Assembly: GCA_947442905.1 (NCBI GenBank)
Contig: CANEWV010000147.1
Location: 1-5,284 of the forward strand
DNA length: 5,284 bases
Origin: Chitinophagaceae bacterium
GTDB lineage: Bacteria; Bacteroidota; Bacteroidia; Chitinophagales; Chitinophagaceae
Direction of reading: 5' to 3'
The notes below the pieces were generated by a model. The model saw only the letters and a list, made by a program, of their open reading frames with translations, was not told the DNA's origin and did no database searches. The position numbers were made by a program, and so were the translations under genes. The first letter of the stretch is position 1; each line of letters starts with the position of its first letter. This document shows positions 1-5,284 of this stretch, piece by piece.

Positions 1-531
1 ATGCCAAATATCTACACCGAATTTGGTAGCTATACCGTAGGTGAAAGTATGGCACACATTTACAGTGTACTCGCCGAAAAAAATCAGAACGATAGAGAGT
101 GCTGGTATATGATTGATTCATCTTTCATTACAACACTTCCAGATACCTGGGGTATTGGAGAAAAGTTTTTGATGCTACCCGTAAATAAATGGGATAATGA
201 ATACCACCGCGTTGTACTAGGAGGTATTACCTGCGATAGTCATGATTATTACGACTCCGAAGAACATATCAACGAAGTGTTTTTACCCAAACTTAAAACC
301 CAAGATCCTAAAGATCAAGAATCCAATAAAGAACCACTCTATGTAGGATTTTTCCATACGGGTGCTTATCAAGATCAAATTAGTGGCTATGGTGGTATCA
401 AGCACTGCTTAATTCCTTCTCCTAAACACGTGATTGTAGAAAGGGATAAAAGTGGTAAACTAATTGAATGGGTATATGCAAAAGAGCAAACCGCTCAATC
501 GATGCTTAAAATTTTAGGCTACCTCCGTTAA
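1..531 (+). CDS. speA: Arginine decarboxylase, C-terminal part (5' end outside window)
   Basis: This is the C-terminal 176 residues of a fold-type III PLP-dependent decarboxylase, most like the roughly 460-residue arginine decarboxylase of Bacteroidota, which converts arginine to agmatine for polyamine synthesis in the cytoplasm. The visible motifs line up with ornithine decarboxylase. TEFGSY (residues 6-11) matches the phosphate-binding EPGRY segment. C78-D79 in GGITCDSHD matches the catalytic Cys-Asp pair supplied across the dimer interface. GFFHTGAYQ (116-124) holds the tyrosine (Y123) that contacts PLP, and GYGGIKHCLIPSPKH (129-143) is typical of this branch. The PLP lysine and the barrel lie upstream and are not seen. 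The ATG at position 1 is probably an internal methionine, since the family continues well before it. The Arg of EPGR is replaced by Ser here. The 3' end overlaps the convergent Nudix gene. The fold is near certain; arginine as the substrate is inferred from overall resemblance. Confidence 0.88.
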   Translation: MPNIYTEFGSYTVGESMAHIYSVLAEKNQNDRECWYMIDSSFITTLPDTWGIGEKFLMLPVNKWDNEYHRVVLGGITCDSHDYYDSEEHINEVFLPKLKTQDPKDQESNKEPLYVGFFHTGAYQDQISGYGGIKHCLIPSPKHVIVERDKSGKLIEWVYAKEQTAQSMLKILGYLR

Positions 532-940
532 ACGCATCAAAAACACTGCGTATAGTAGGGTAGGTTTGAGCTAGGTATTGTGGTAAGTTTTCCATAACTA
601 CCCACTCAATCTTTTCAATGTCTTCTTCGGTTTGCGGAATCAGTGTTTCTGCGTCCAAAGCATTCGCATTCATGCTGTACCAATGGGTTTCCTTTACTAC
701 ATCCTTTTGTAACCATGTATCAAAATAGGCATGTGTGGTTATGCAAATAAAAGGGCCCATGCTGAGTGTTTGTAACCCGGTTTCTTCTTGCACTTCTCTT
801 AGGGCACATTCAGGAATAGATTCTCCGTTATCAAGCTTTCCTTTGGGTAAATCCCAAAAGCCACGCCTAAACATGAGCAAAAATGCCCCCTCGTTGTTTT
901 GAACAAGTCCTCCAGCTGCTGTAATGATAGGTAAATCCAT
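506..940 (-). CDS. Nudix hydrolase
   Basis: This 144-residue cytoplasmic protein carries a perfect Nudix box, G-x5-E-x7-R-E-V-x-E-E-x-G-L, spanning residues 34-56 (G34, E40, R48, E49, E52, E53, G55). The Glu residues bind the divalent metal used to hydrolyse a nucleoside diphosphate linked to another group. The strand before the box (ITAAGGLVQNN, residues 6-16) and the FWDLPKG lead-in (28-34) are also typical, so the protein is one complete single-domain enzyme. The start at 940 is well placed because the domain begins within five residues of it. The substrate cannot be read from the sequence; housecleaning of modified or excess nucleotides, or diadenosine polyphosphates, are possible. It is divergent from pyrE across 72 bp, and its last 26 bp lie antisense to the end of the arginine decarboxylase gene. 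Confidence 0.95.
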   Translation of the reverse strand: MDLPIITAAGGLVQNNEGAFLLMFRRGFWDLPKGKLDNGESIPECALREVQEETGLQTLSMGPFICITTHAYFDTWLQKDVVKETHWYSMNANALDAETLIPQTEEDIEKIEWVVMENLPQYLAQTYPTIRSVFDAFNGGSLKF

Positions 941-1000
941 TGTGTATCAAATGTCTACTATTTTTTGAATTGTTCATACAATTTATTCTAAAATAGATCC

Positions 1001-1008
1001 TAAATTTG
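1001..1008 (+). promoter_or_regulatory. Candidate -7 promoter element (TAAATTTG) for pyrE
   Basis: TAAATTTG matches the Bacteroidota -7 consensus TAnnTTTG exactly and ends four bases before the pyrE ATG at 1013. If it is used, transcription would start at or within a few bases of the start codon, giving a nearly leaderless mRNA. The partner -33 TTG is weak: the nearest upstream TTG (970-972) is 28 bases away, which is longer than usual. It may therefore be a chance match in AT-rich DNA. Confidence 0.35.
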
Positions 1009-1012
1009 AAGC

Positions 1013-1645
1013 ATGACAAACGAGATAGCCGTTGCAGAAAAGTTACTACAAGTAGCCGCCGTAAAATTAAGTCCAAACGATCCATTTACTTGGGCAAGTG
1101 GATGGAAGAGTCCAATTTATTGTGATAATAGAAAAGTACTTTCTTTCCCATATGTAAGAGACTTTATAAAAAGTGAAATGTGCAATGTCATCTTCGAAAA
1201 ATTTGGCGAAGCCGACACATTAGCAGGTGTAGCAACAGCAGGTATTCCATGGGGTGCCATGGCTGCAGATCAATTAAAACTGCCTTATATATACGTAAGA
1301 CCCAAACCAAAAGAACATGGTTTAGGCAATCAAATTGAAGGTGCATTTACCCCTGGTCAAAAAGTGCTGGTGATAGAAGATTTAATTTCTACAGGCAAAA
1401 GCTCTTTACAAGTTGTAGACGTATTAAGAGCTGCTGGAGCTGAAGTAGTAGGTATGGTTGCCATATTTACGTATGATTTTGCACAAGCATCAGAAGCTTT
1501 TGCAGCTGCAAATGTTCCATTTGTTTGTTTAACCAATTATCCTTCTTTGATTTCTCTTGCTGTAGAAAAAGGCTATGTGACTAAAGAGCAAGAAAATATT
1601 TTATTAGATTGGAGAAATAGTCCATCTACTTGGACAGGAAAATAA
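1013..1645 (+). CDS. pyrE: Orotate phosphoribosyltransferase
   Basis: This 210-residue enzyme joins orotate to PRPP to give orotidine 5'-monophosphate, the fifth step of de novo pyrimidine synthesis, in the cytoplasm. The type I phosphoribosyltransferase PRPP motif VLVIEDLISTGKS is at residues 118-130, with E122-D123 as the acidic pair. The orotate-side motif FTWASGWKSPIYCDNR is at 25-40. The flexible catalytic loop YVRPKPKEHGLGNQIEG is at 94-110, with R96, K100 and H102 at the positions of the catalytic Arg, Lys and His; its NQIEG ending is the form common outside the Proteobacteria. Length is normal for the family and the protein looks complete. The ATG at 1013 leaves the expected short N-terminal helix before the domain. 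The stop codon shares bases with a possible ATG of the next gene, so the two are probably co-transcribed. A candidate promoter element lies immediately upstream. Confidence 0.97.
   Translation: MTNEIAVAEKLLQVAAVKLSPNDPFTWASGWKSPIYCDNRKVLSFPYVRDFIKSEMCNVIFEKFGEADTLAGVATAGIPWGAMAADQLKLPYIYVRPKPKEHGLGNQIEGAFTPGQKVLVIEDLISTGKSSLQVVDVLRAAGAEVVGMVAIFTYDFAQASEAFAAANVPFVCLTNYPSLISLAVEKGYVTKEQENILLDWRNSPSTWTGK
1636..1639 (+). promoter_or_regulatory. AGGA ribosome-binding-like site at the end of pyrE
   Basis: AGGA inside the last codons of pyrE lies five bases before the ATG at 1645, which overlaps the pyrE stop codon. This would favour a coupled start at 1645 over the start at 1663 for the following gene. 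Bacteroidota rely little on such sites, so the support is weak. Confidence 0.25.
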
Positions 1646-1662
1646 TGCCTATAAATATTGTC

Positions 1663-2064
1663 ATGAAAAAGATATTTGTTGCCGTACTATTTTTAATTGT
1701 TGCCCATACTGCATCTGCTCAATCTGCAAAATCAGAATGGGTTATATTAAAATCCAACAACTTAAAATGTTGGGAATGTAAAGATGTATTGGACAAATAC
1801 TTAACCAAAGAAAAAGACAATACTGAGGGTGGCATTGTTCAATGGAAAATAAATTTGCTTCAAGGTGAAGTGCGCATACAGTTTTTACCGGATCGAACCA
1901 GCGCCGACGAAGTGAGAGCAGCTGTTAACAATGCAGGTTTTGATACAGACAAAGAAAAGGCATTAGATGAAGCCTATAAAAAATTACCACCAAGCTGTAA
2001 AAGGGCTGAAGAAGGCGGTGGACCTCAATTACGCAAGCCTTGCCATGTAAAACCTTATCTATAA
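1663..2064 (+). CDS. Exported heavy-metal-associated (HMA)-like CxxC protein
   Basis: This small secreted protein (133 residues from this start) has a clear signal peptide: Met-Lys-Lys, a hydrophobic stretch, and an Ala-Ser-Ala cleavage site before Gln20. The mature part looks like a heavy-metal-associated fold: a strand WVILKSNNLKC, a CxxC pair (C36-W-E-C39) at the start of helix 1, strands WKINLLQGEVRIQFLP, and a second helix SADEVRAAVNNAGFDTD. The C-terminal tail adds C112 (LPPSCK), a Gly-rich EEGGGP turn and a C127-H128 pair. Similar tails occur in Bacteroidota periplasmic HMA proteins, as I recall them. It may bind copper or another soft metal, or take part in thiol chemistry; neither is proven. 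It directly follows pyrE and is probably co-transcribed. The start at 1663 gives the cleanest signal peptide. ATG 1645, which overlaps the pyrE stop, would add six residues. The TTG at 1630 is unlikely. The 3' end overlaps the convergent LEA gene by 6 bp. Confidence 0.85.
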   Translation: MKKIFVAVLFLIVAHTASAQSAKSEWVILKSNNLKCWECKDVLDKYLTKEKDNTEGGIVQWKINLLQGEVRIQFLPDRTSADEVRAAVNNAGFDTDKEKALDEAYKKLPPSCKRAEEGGGPQLRKPCHVKPYL

Positions 2065-2535
2065 ACTGATGGTTTGTCTAGTTTCGTAAGTGAACGGGAC
2101 ATCAAAAAATATAGAACCTTTTCCAATTTTAGTTTTCCCTTTAACTTTTATAAGTACCTCGTTATTCATGAGTAGTGAAAAGGCATTTTTGAAAACACCA
2201 CCCATTGAAACACGCATTTGAGAGGGAAGCTCAAAATTTTGTTTCTTTGGAATTTGCATTAAGGTGTCAAGTGTGTATTTACCAAGATAACGATTATCGA
2301 TATAGACCTCACAGTCTACCTGTTTTAAATCTAATCTAAAGTTATTAGGATTGTAACAAACTAGATTTAATGATAAATCAACATATTCAAATCCAAGGTT
2401 TTTAACTTTTACATTGTTGAGTCCTTTGTATTCAAACCCTTGCGGTGTAGAACAACTCAAGAAAACAACAAAGAGGGTACAATAAAATAGATAAATTCGT
2501 TTCAATTGAATTATTTTGCACAAAGATAATTGCAT
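2059..2535 (-). CDS. LEA type 2 (WHy-domain) lipoprotein
   Basis: This 158-residue protein is predicted to be exported and lipid-anchored: a basic, hydrophobic leader ends in FLSC, with C28 as the acylated cysteine. The rest is one LEA type 2 / WHy-type beta-sandwich. The typical segment runs from the strand VDLSLNLVCYNPNNFRLDL (residues 52-70), with its Asn-Pro-Asn turn, through VDCEVYIDNRYLG (73-85) to the PSQMRVSM strand (104-111). Family members in Bacteroidota are short envelope lipoproteins of unknown role; some plant relatives are linked to desiccation stress. The -3 residue of the lipobox is Phe rather than Leu or Val, a tolerated variant. The ATG at 2535 gives a longer leader than usual; a TTG at codon 11 (2503-2505) would give an 18-residue leader, so the start is not fully settled. 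It is convergent with the HMA-like gene and divergent from the WbqC gene. Confidence 0.87.
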   Translation of the reverse strand: MQLSLCKIIQLKRIYLFYCTLFVVFLSCSTPQGFEYKGLNNVKVKNLGFEYVDLSLNLVCYNPNNFRLDLKQVDCEVYIDNRYLGKYTLDTLMQIPKKQNFELPSQMRVSMGGVFKNAFSLLMNNEVLIKVKGKTKIGKGSIFFDVPFTYETRQTISL

Positions 2536-2573
2536 AGCTGATGGGAACTAATAATTCCTGTTAAAATTAATAC

Positions 2574-3197
2574 ATGCTACCATTAAGAATTGAATCTCAG
2601 TATTTTGGATCAGTACATTATATCAAGCAAATAGCTACGGCAAATAGCGCGGTAATTGATATACACGAACCATTTAAAAAAATGAGTTACCGTAATCGAA
2701 CCACTATTGTAAGTGCGCAGGGGCCACTTTTGCTAACTGTACCTATACAAAATGGGAGAGACCAAAAACTACCCATTCATGAAGTAAAGATTAGTTACAC
2801 TGAAAATTGGCCGAGTAAACACATAAAAGCCTTAAGTTCTTGTTATAAAAGATCTCCCTTTTTTGAATATTACGAAGATGGACTGAGGAGGCTCTTAATA
2901 ACAGAATACCCATATTTACTTGATTTAAATATGCAAATTGTTGAATGGCTTAGTAAAGTGCTAAAAACAGAATTTAACATTTCAAAAACAACGGAAGCTA
3001 CCAGCTATCTAGATCCCAGTTTTATAGATGTTAGAGATACTTCTAATACCCCTAACTTAAGTCAAAATATTGCAAATCAAGTATATCCACAGGTATTTTC
3101 CGATAAAATTGAATTCATACCTAATGCAAGTATTTTAGACCTTTTATTTTGCATGGGGCCTTCTGCAAATATTTATTTGAAAGACAAGCATTTATAG
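2574..3197 (+). CDS. WbqC family protein
   Basis: This 207-residue soluble protein has no signal peptide and matches the WbqC-like family. The N-terminal signature is LRIESQYFGSVHYIKQI (residues 4-20), followed by YRNRTTIVSAQGPLLLTVPI (39-58) and a central helical region with SKHIKALSSCYKRSPFFEYY (81-100). The C-terminal signature is YPQVF (171-175), then FIPNASILDLLFCMGP (181-196). The family is named after a gene in O-antigen and surface-polysaccharide clusters and is thought to act in sugar modification, but its biochemical activity is not firmly established as far as I know. Length is near the family norm and both ends are present, so it looks complete; the ATG at 2574 sits right before the first conserved strand. 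No polysaccharide genes are seen around it here. It is divergent from the LEA gene with a 38-bp spacer, and an 81-bp spacer follows it. Confidence 0.9.
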   Translation: MLPLRIESQYFGSVHYIKQIATANSAVIDIHEPFKKMSYRNRTTIVSAQGPLLLTVPIQNGRDQKLPIHEVKISYTENWPSKHIKALSSCYKRSPFFEYYEDGLRRLLITEYPYLLDLNMQIVEWLSKVLKTEFNISKTTEATSYLDPSFIDVRDTSNTPNLSQNIANQVYPQVFSDKIEFIPNASILDLLFCMGPSANIYLKDKHL

Positions 3198-3251
3198 TGT
3201 TTTCGCATCTTATTTTTTAGTAGATTTAATGATCAAAAATTAAACCTAATT

Positions 3252-3256
3252 AGGAG
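3252..3256 (+). promoter_or_regulatory. AGGAG Shine-Dalgarno-like site before the surface-protein gene
   Basis: AGGAG is followed after four bases by an in-frame GTG at 3261, itself directly after an in-frame stop (3258-3260). The first in-frame ATG is at 3279. The motif therefore bears on which start is used: GTG 3261 adds six residues before the signal peptide. Part of the motif lies inside the 10-base palindrome CCTAATTAGG (3245-3254), which could hide it in RNA, though that hairpin would be very small. Confidence 0.25.
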
Positions 3257-3278
3257 CTAAGTGTCTAAGTGCAATATT

Positions 3279-5284
3279 ATGAATTGTCGTTTATTCAAGT
3301 TATTTTTTATTTTAATATGTTTTTTGCTCAGCGGCGTTACATATGCTCAAGATTATTCTAATAAGGGAACTGATTTTTGGCTTGGATACGGTTACCACGT
3401 TAGTATGTTTAACAACAATACTACGGGTGGTCCACAGGAAATGATTTTGTATTTAACCTCCGATAAAAATGCAAATGTCACTGTAGAAATTCCAGGACTT
3501 GGATATACAGCTTCCTACACTGTTACAGCTAATCAAACAACTCTTTCAAATCCTTTACCAAAAACTGGGGCACAAGATGCTCGTATTAATTCAACCGGTC
3601 TATTAAAAAAGGGGATACATATAACATCAGATGTGCCCATCGTTGCCTATGCACATATTTATAATTCTAGTATTTCTGGTGCTACACTACTTTTTCCAAC
3701 AAACACACTAGGTAAAGAATATTATTCTGTAAACTATACCCAGTTATCCAATGAAAATAATAATTCAAACTCCTTCTTTTTTGTTGTTGCCACCGAAGAC
3801 AATACCACCATCGAAATCACACCTTCGGCAGCCAATGTTAATGGTTTAGCACCCGGTGTGGCTACTACCATCCCCATTACTTTAAATCAAGGAGATGTAT
3901 ATAGTGTTTTTGGAACTGTATCTGGCAGAACAGGAACCGATTTAACAGGTTCGAAAATTAGATCTATCAGTACAGCAGGCTCTGTTGGATGTAAAAAAAT
4001 TGCTGTATTTTCTGGATCTGGAAAAATTAGTATTGGCGGAACTGGATCAGGCAGTGCCGATAATTTATTTGCCCAATCTTTACCTGCGGTAGCTTGGGGT
4101 AAAAAATATTTAACAGCTCCAACAGGATCACAACCCAATAACTATTACCGGGTTTGTGTTACCAATCCAAACACAGTAGTTAAATTAAACGGCACTATTA
4201 TTCCAAGCACGAGACTAATCAACGGCTTTTATTATGAATTCTTTAATGGAAATTATAATGGGGTAAGTGCAACTACCAATCCAGCAATACCCAATGTAAT
4301 TGAAGCTGATATTCCAGTGTTAGTGGCTCAATATTGCACCACCCAAGGTGTTGATGGAAATCCCAATGCCAACCCTGGAGGTGATCCGGAAATGATTTAT
4401 TTGAGTCCAGTGGAGCAAACTATTAATTCGGTGACCTTATACTCTGCAACTCGATTTAATATTTTACAAAGTTTTATCAATGTAATCGTAAAAAAAGGTG
4501 GTGAAAATAGTTTTACGCTTGACGGTGTTTCACAAACTGCTAATTTTTTAACACATCCTGGAGATGCAAACTATAAGTATGCAATATTAAAAGTAAATGC
4601 TGGTAACCATAATTTATATTCAGATACTGGATATAACGCTATTGCCTATGGTTTTGGTAGTGCCGAAAGTTATGGATACAATGCAGGAACTAACGTTAAA
4701 GATTTTTCACAAACAGCATCTTTTCAAAATCCATTTGGTCGTATAGACTCTGCGGTTACTTGTGTTAACACACCCGTTTCATTTTCGGTACCCTTAAATT
4801 TCACCCCTAGTAGTATCAGGTGGGATTTTAGTGCTGCTAAAAACATAACGCCATCTGCCACCATTGGCCCAAATAGTAATCCAACACCAGACAGTACTAA
4901 ATATATCAATGGACAAAATATTAATTACTATAGTCCAAAACAATCCTTTTCATTTACAGCATCCAATACAGCTGCTCTAAGAGATACTATTAAAATGTAT
5001 ACCACTTCAACAACACCCGATGGTTGTGGAAGTACCGAGCAAGTGGTTTCTATTCCTGTAAAAGTAAATGATAAACCAGCATCTAATTTTACGATCACAC
5101 ATGCAGGTTGTTTACAAGATTCTGTTTTTATTACAGCTCCCCCAACAAATGCAGTGCAGTGGTTATGGGATTTAGGTAATGGCACCAACCTAGTTAATTT
5201 TTCAAATTCAATAAATCCTATTAGGTATGCTGTCGCAAATAATTATACCATCAAATTAAGGGTGGTATCTGATATTGGCTGTGC
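3279..5284 (+). CDS. Large secreted IgGFc-binding-domain protein with PKD/Ig-like domains (3' end outside window)
   Basis: An uninterrupted frame from ATG 3279 to the window end gives 668 residues and continues beyond it. A signal peptide (residues 1-23, ending TYA before Gln24) is followed by DYSNKGTDFWLGYGYH (25-40), the entry motif I recognise from IgGFc-binding-type N-terminal regions. That region runs to about residue 475 and includes KIRSISTAGSVGCKKIAVFSG (226-246), SADNLFAQSLPAVAWGKKY (259-277), ADIPVLVAQYCTTQG (343-357), GGDPEMIYLSPVEQ (367-380) and the repeated Tyr/Gly stretch GYNAIAYGFGSAESYGYNAG (451-470). Next come an Ig-like domain (about 489-598, with C495, IRWDFS and C583) and a PKD-like domain (about 600-668, with C611, the core WLWDLGNG at 628-635 and YTIKLRVVSDIGC at 656-668). 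Asn, Thr and Ser are abundant and Lys is scarce, as in extracellular proteins. More PKD domains and a type IX secretion sorting domain are expected past the window but not seen. It is probably a cell-surface adhesin; its ligand is unknown. GTG 3261 is an alternative start. Confidence 0.85.
   Translation, partial: MNCRLFKLFFILICFLLSGVTYAQDYSNKGTDFWLGYGYHVSMFNNNTTGGPQEMILYLTSDKNANVTVEIPGLGYTASYTVTANQTTLSNPLPKTGAQDARINSTGLLKKGIHITSDVPIVAYAHIYNSSISGATLLFPTNTLGKEYYSVNYTQLSNENNNSNSFFFVVATEDNTTIEITPSAANVNGLAPGVATTIPITLNQGDVYSVFGTVSGRTGTDLTGSKIRSISTAGSVGCKKIAVFSGSGKISIGGTGSGSADNLFAQSLPAVAWGKKYLTAPTGSQPNNYYRVCVTNPNTVVKLNGTIIPSTRLINGFYYEFFNGNYNGVSATTNPAIPNVIEADIPVLVAQYCTTQGVDGNPNANPGGDPEMIYLSPVEQTINSVTLYSATRFNILQSFINVIVKKGGENSFTLDGVSQTANFLTHPGDANYKYAILKVNAGNHNLYSDTGYNAIAYGFGSAESYGYNAGTNVKDFSQTASFQNPFGRIDSAVTCVNTPVSFSVPLNFTPSSIRWDFSAAKNITPSATIGPNSNPTPDSTKYINGQNINYYSPKQSFSFTASNTAALRDTIKMYTTSTTPDGCGSTEQVVSIPVKVNDKPASNFTITHAGCLQDSVFITAPPTNAVQWLWDLGNGTNLVNFSNSINPIRYAVANNYTIKLRVVSDIGC

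Noticed and set aside
484..496. GAGC/GCTC hairpin followed by a short T-run on the minus strand, as a terminator for the Nudix gene
   Set aside because: The stem is only 4 bp and lies within the decarboxylase coding sequence; too weak to call without transcript ends.
532..551. Inverted repeat ACGCA/TGCGT just after the decarboxylase stop, as a possible terminator
   Set aside because: The stem is only 5 bp with a 10-base loop and no following T-run, so chance occurrence is likely.
867..1085. Minus-strand 72-codon open frame spanning the Nudix/pyrE spacer
   Set aside because: It overlaps the start of both well-supported genes, has a basic, Arg/Ser/Cys-rich composition typical of an antisense reading, and matches no family I recognise.
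2050..2075. AAACC/GGTTT and AAAC/GTTT inverted repeats at the junction of the HMA-like and LEA genes, as a two-way terminator
   Set aside because: Stems are 4-5 AT-rich base pairs without a proper T-tract; the stability would be negligible.
3220..3227. TAGATTTA as a -7 promoter element for the surface-protein gene
   Set aside because: It misses the final G of TAnnTTTG and no suitably spaced TTG is found upstream.
3245..3254. Perfect 10-base palindrome CCTAATTAGG upstream of the surface-protein gene, as an operator
   Set aside because: A few perfect 10-base palindromes are expected by chance in 5 kb; there is no second copy or longer dyad to support a regulator site.
3887..4138. Minus-strand 83-codon open frame
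   Set aside because: It lies fully inside the large surface-protein gene, whose frame is intact there and matches a known domain type.
4724..5188. Two minus-strand open frames of 61 and 86 codons
   Set aside because: Both are antisense shadows of the surface-protein gene, with no recognisable domain and no start context.
1..5284. A defence system, mobile element, CRISPR array or structural RNA
   Set aside because: Every sizeable stretch is accounted for by recognisable chromosomal genes; I saw no direct-repeat array, terminal inverted repeats, transposase, integrase, nuclease or tRNA-like fold.

Overview
The window looks like ordinary chromosomal DNA from a member of the Bacteroidota, most likely Chitinophagaceae or a close relative. 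This rests on AT-rich DNA, a TAnnTTTG-type promoter motif, little use of strong Shine-Dalgarno sites, and typical Bacteroidota families: the short form of arginine decarboxylase, a periplasmic HMA-like protein, a LEA type 2 lipoprotein, WbqC, and a large secreted IgGFc-binding/PKD surface protein. The taxonomic call is inferred from protein resemblance recalled from memory, not from a search.

Layout. Positions 1-531 (+) hold the C-terminal part of an arginine decarboxylase whose 5' part lies outside the window. Its 3' end overlaps tail to tail by 26 bp with a Nudix hydrolase gene on the minus strand (506-940). A 72-bp divergent spacer follows, then pyrE (1013-1645, +), which makes OMP for pyrimidine synthesis. 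Directly behind pyrE, overlapping or nearly so, is a gene for a small exported CxxC protein of the heavy-metal-associated fold (about 1663-2064, +). That gene ends 6 bp inside a convergent minus-strand gene for a LEA type 2 lipoprotein (2059-2535). A 38-bp divergent spacer separates this from a WbqC-family gene (2574-3197, +). After an 81-bp spacer, an open reading frame from 3279 runs off the end of the window. It encodes at least 668 residues of a secreted protein with an IgGFc-binding-type N-terminal region followed by Ig/PKD-like domains.

Functionally this is a mixed housekeeping neighbourhood: polyamine synthesis, nucleotide clean-up, pyrimidine synthesis, envelope proteins and a cell-surface adhesin-like protein. 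Only pyrE and the HMA-like gene look co-transcribed. Coding density is very high, both convergent pairs overlap, and no stretch over 300 bp lacks a gene. I found no tRNA, rRNA, CRISPR array, insertion sequence or attachment site, and nothing that resembles a defence system. The least understood items are the large surface protein and the small CxxC protein.
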